From JAZDMK01 sp043800975 (lineage in GTDB: Bacteria; Bacteroidota; Bacteroidia; Bacteroidales; JAHJDW01): a stretch of 16,908 bases of DNA. The DNA lies in contig JAZDMK010000111.1 in the NCBI GenBank assembly GCA_043800975.1, positions 1 through 16,908 of the forward strand, read 5' to 3'. Below, piece after piece: positions 15,457 through 16,908 of the stretch. Under the pieces are notes generated by a model that was not told the origin of the DNA, searched no databases, and worked only from the letters and a program-made list of their open reading frames with translations. How positions within the stretch are numbered: position 1 is the stretch's first letter; each line of letters begins with the position of its first letter. The position numbers were made by a program, and so were the translations under genes.

Positions 15457-15474
15457 TCCGATTGCGGATTTTTG
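15455..15474 (+). terminator. Short hairpin terminator after the zinc-ribbon gene
   Basis: AATCCG (15455-15460) and CGGATT (15465-15470) form a 6-bp stem with an ATTG loop, followed by TTTG. The hairpin starts within the stop codon. The stem and T-run are short, so this is a modest candidate. It also lies at the end of the convergent gene at 15477. Confidence 0.5.
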
Positions 15475-15476
15475 AT

Positions 15477-16004
15477 TTATTCCACTGATAATTTACATCC
15501 AAATAATTCTGCAACAAAAAGCGAATTGCTTTCTGCATGATATAAAACAGTTACTGATTGCTGCATAGGAAGGGCACGCCATAAATCTTCATCAGGGCTA
15601 ACGATATTTTGCTGAACCGACTTTCCATTTTCAAGTGGAATCGAAATGGTTGCTGTATAATTAAATTTACTTCTTCCGGGATTCATGCTTCTGCCATGGT
15701 TTGTTACTTTGGCTTCAATCGGGGTGCCATTTGCAAATGCGTTGACTCGCGCTTTAATTTTTCTGATACGCCAGCGGAATAATAATACAGAAAAAATAAT
15801 GCTGACGATCAGCATTGTGATTTTAAAAGCAATCAGCCCGCCATCATAGGGAGGAAGGAAGAAAGAAAAAATCAGCATTAGTGCAAGCCCTGTCAGAATA
15901 GCTATAAACAACAATGCACCGCCAGTTCCTTTTGACAGTGTGATATACTTTTCCAGGGAATGAATATTTCGTGGGGTTGATTTCTGAATCGGAATTTGTT
16001 TCAT
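15477..16004 (-). CDS. Two-helix membrane protein, DUF3592-like
   Basis: 175 aa. After a polar start (1-28) there are two membrane segments, about 29-50 (ALLFIAILTGLALMLIFSFF) and 57-77 (IAFKITMLIVSIIFSVLLF), joined by a short PPYDGG loop. A basic stretch (RWRIRKIKAR) suggests that the C-terminal part faces the cytoplasm. Residues about 90-175 form a small beta domain (GTPIEAKVTNHGRS, KFNYTATISIPLENG, QSVTVLYHAESNSLFVAELFG). The order of two helices and then a G-x-V/E-A-x-V strand, with a VTVLYH-ES late motif, resembles DUF3592 proteins, whose function is unknown. The gene converges on the zinc-ribbon gene with 20 bases between stops, and is divergent from the exported protein at 16061. Confidence 0.75.
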   Translation of the reverse strand: MKQIPIQKSTPRNIHSLEKYITLSKGTGGALLFIAILTGLALMLIFSFFLPPYDGGLIAFKITMLIVSIIFSVLLFRWRIRKIKARVNAFANGTPIEAKVTNHGRSMNPGRSKFNYTATISIPLENGKSVQQNIVSPDEDLWRALPMQQSVTVLYHAESNSLFVAELFGCKLSVE

Positions 16005-16060
16005 GTTATTTTTCTTTAAAAGTAATCATTTTTTGTAAATTCGAAATTAAATTTCAGACC

Positions 16061-16908
16061 ATGAGACTTCTTTTCACTATTTCATTTCTTTTCTCTTATG
16101 CTCTCAGCTATGCACAAGTTGAGCGCACGTATACAGAAAATGTTTTATCCAATCCGGAACAATATGCCGGCACTTATACAGTCTCTCCATTCGAGGGATG
16201 GCAGGTAAGTCCATCTGTGAACATTCAATTTACAAAGGGTACTATCAGCGCACAGTACTATTGCGCTTCCGAATCTCCAGCCGAAGGTGCGAAACCAGAT
16301 TTTTATGTTTTAAAAAATTCTAAAATTTCTGAAAACAAATTTCAATGCAATAATTTTTCAGGCCGTTTCTTAACGGCACATTTCAAATGTTCCAACGGTA
16401 ATGAAGTTGAAATGGATGGTCTGCTTGTGGAGGGAACAACCGAAGATTCATCAACCACATTTTATGTCAAACAACTGATCAATGCATATGCCTCCACAAC
16501 ATTGACAGAGCCCAACCGCCCGGCCGATTTTTATTCGCCGAAAAATGTTTTGTATGAACAATACAATGCAACGCTTCCCTGCAGTGCCTCATTTAAAAAC
16601 TTTGAAGGAACAATTCCCATCAACGGCCCCGGAAGTACAATTCCTGAATTTTATAAAGGAGCAGGCACATGGGCGGAAGGTGCCGAAGGACCTGGCATTG
16701 GTGAATGGCTGAAGTTTGAATTTCTCCAACCCATGCAACCCGTGAAAATAAATATTTTTGCCGGATACAGTAAATCAAAAGAAATCTTTTTAAAAAATGC
16801 CCGAATTAAAAAACTGAAAATTTCGGCCAGTGATAAGAGTTCTGTTATCATTGATCTGAAAGATGTTTTTAAAGAACAGGAATTTCTTTTAAGCCTTAAA
16901 AATCCTGT
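16061..16908 (+). CDS. Exported protein with NADase-type glycan-binding domain (5' part)
   Basis: The frame is open from ATG 16061 to the right edge (282 codons plus two bases), so the C-terminus is missing. Residues 1-19 are a signal peptide (MRLLFTISFLFSYALSYAQ). Residues about 20-145 form a first, unrecognised beta-rich domain with cysteines at 68, 96 and 110. Its strands AQYYCAS, GRFLTAHFKC and EVEMDGLLV recall small exported sandwich domains. From about 199, the sequence WAEGAEGPGIGEWLKFEF, then INIFAGYSKSKEIFLKNARIKKLKI, fits the discoidin-like NADase-type glycan-binding domain (W-EG--G-GIGEW, GY-K, N-R-KKL). The predicted role is binding of glycans or a surface ligand outside the inner membrane. 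Any catalytic or anchoring part would lie beyond the window. Divergent from the membrane protein, with a 56-base gap and no clear promoter. Confidence 0.85.
   Translation, partial: MRLLFTISFLFSYALSYAQVERTYTENVLSNPEQYAGTYTVSPFEGWQVSPSVNIQFTKGTISAQYYCASESPAEGAKPDFYVLKNSKISENKFQCNNFSGRFLTAHFKCSNGNEVEMDGLLVEGTTEDSSTTFYVKQLINAYASTTLTEPNRPADFYSPKNVLYEQYNATLPCSASFKNFEGTIPINGPGSTIPEFYKGAGTWAEGAEGPGIGEWLKFEFLQPMQPVKINIFAGYSKSKEIFLKNARIKKLKISASDKSSVIIDLKDVFKEQEFLLSLKNP

Noticed and set aside
16043..16055. Inverted repeat GAAATTAAATTTC between the membrane protein and exported protein genes
   Set aside because: It is short and purely A/T-rich apart from its ends; such dyads are expected by chance in this composition.
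1..16908. Mobile element, CRISPR, tRNA, rRNA or defence-system signatures
   Set aside because: No transposase, integrase, nuclease or toxin motifs, no regularly spaced direct repeats and no tRNA-like cloverleaf were seen; the repeats present are coding domain repeats.

Overview
The window looks like chromosomal DNA from a member of the Bacteroidota, probably a free-living or uncultured lineage. Four proteins end in type A sorting domains of the type IX secretion system (T9SS), a system found only in this phylum. Upstream regions carry TAnnTTTG-like -7 boxes, and start codons lack clear Shine-Dalgarno sequences. Base composition is moderately A/T-rich. I see no tRNA, rRNA, CRISPR array, transposase or phage gene, and no gene-free stretch longer than 300 bases.

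Layout. Positions 1-251 hold the 3' end of an unknown, very A/T-rich plus-strand gene. Positions 376-7912 form a minus-strand run of three large exported proteins, read in the order 7912 to 376 with gaps of 46 and 30 bases. The first (1201 aa) has 14 two-component-regulator-type propeller repeats, a PKD domain, an Ig-like domain interrupted by a jelly-roll domain, a double FN3-like module and a sorting domain. The second (750 aa) is its paralogue without the propeller and PKD parts, and with the FN3-like module doubled. The third (533 aa) is an eight-repeat FG-GAP/PQQ-like propeller with a sorting domain. All three are predicted to be exported by Sec and then by T9SS to the cell surface or medium.

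A 257-base divergent region (7913-8169) separates this run from a plus-strand signalling operon (8170-13478). The operon encodes a soluble histidine kinase with seven PAS domains, a stand-alone receiver protein, and a receiver-PAS-HisKA_2 kinase. None has a DNA-binding or enzymatic output domain, so the final target lies elsewhere. The propeller repeats are the kind normally fused to hybrid two-component sensors, and here they are on a secreted protein next to a kinase operon. That suggests a functional link but does not prove one.

Positions 13683-14450 encode a small T9SS cargo protein. Two back-to-back intrinsic terminators separate it from a convergent short ssb gene (14603-14935). Divergent from ssb is a conserved zinc-ribbon protein (15097-15456), and the shared upstream region contains a phased cluster of CGTTTG half-sites. 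A two-helix membrane protein (15477-16004, minus) and a truncated exported protein with an NADase-type glycan-binding domain (16061 to the window end) complete the window.

The least ordinary observations are the jelly-roll domain nested inside an Ig-like domain in both large paralogues, the 14-blade sensor-type propeller detached from any kinase, and the signalling operon without an output domain.
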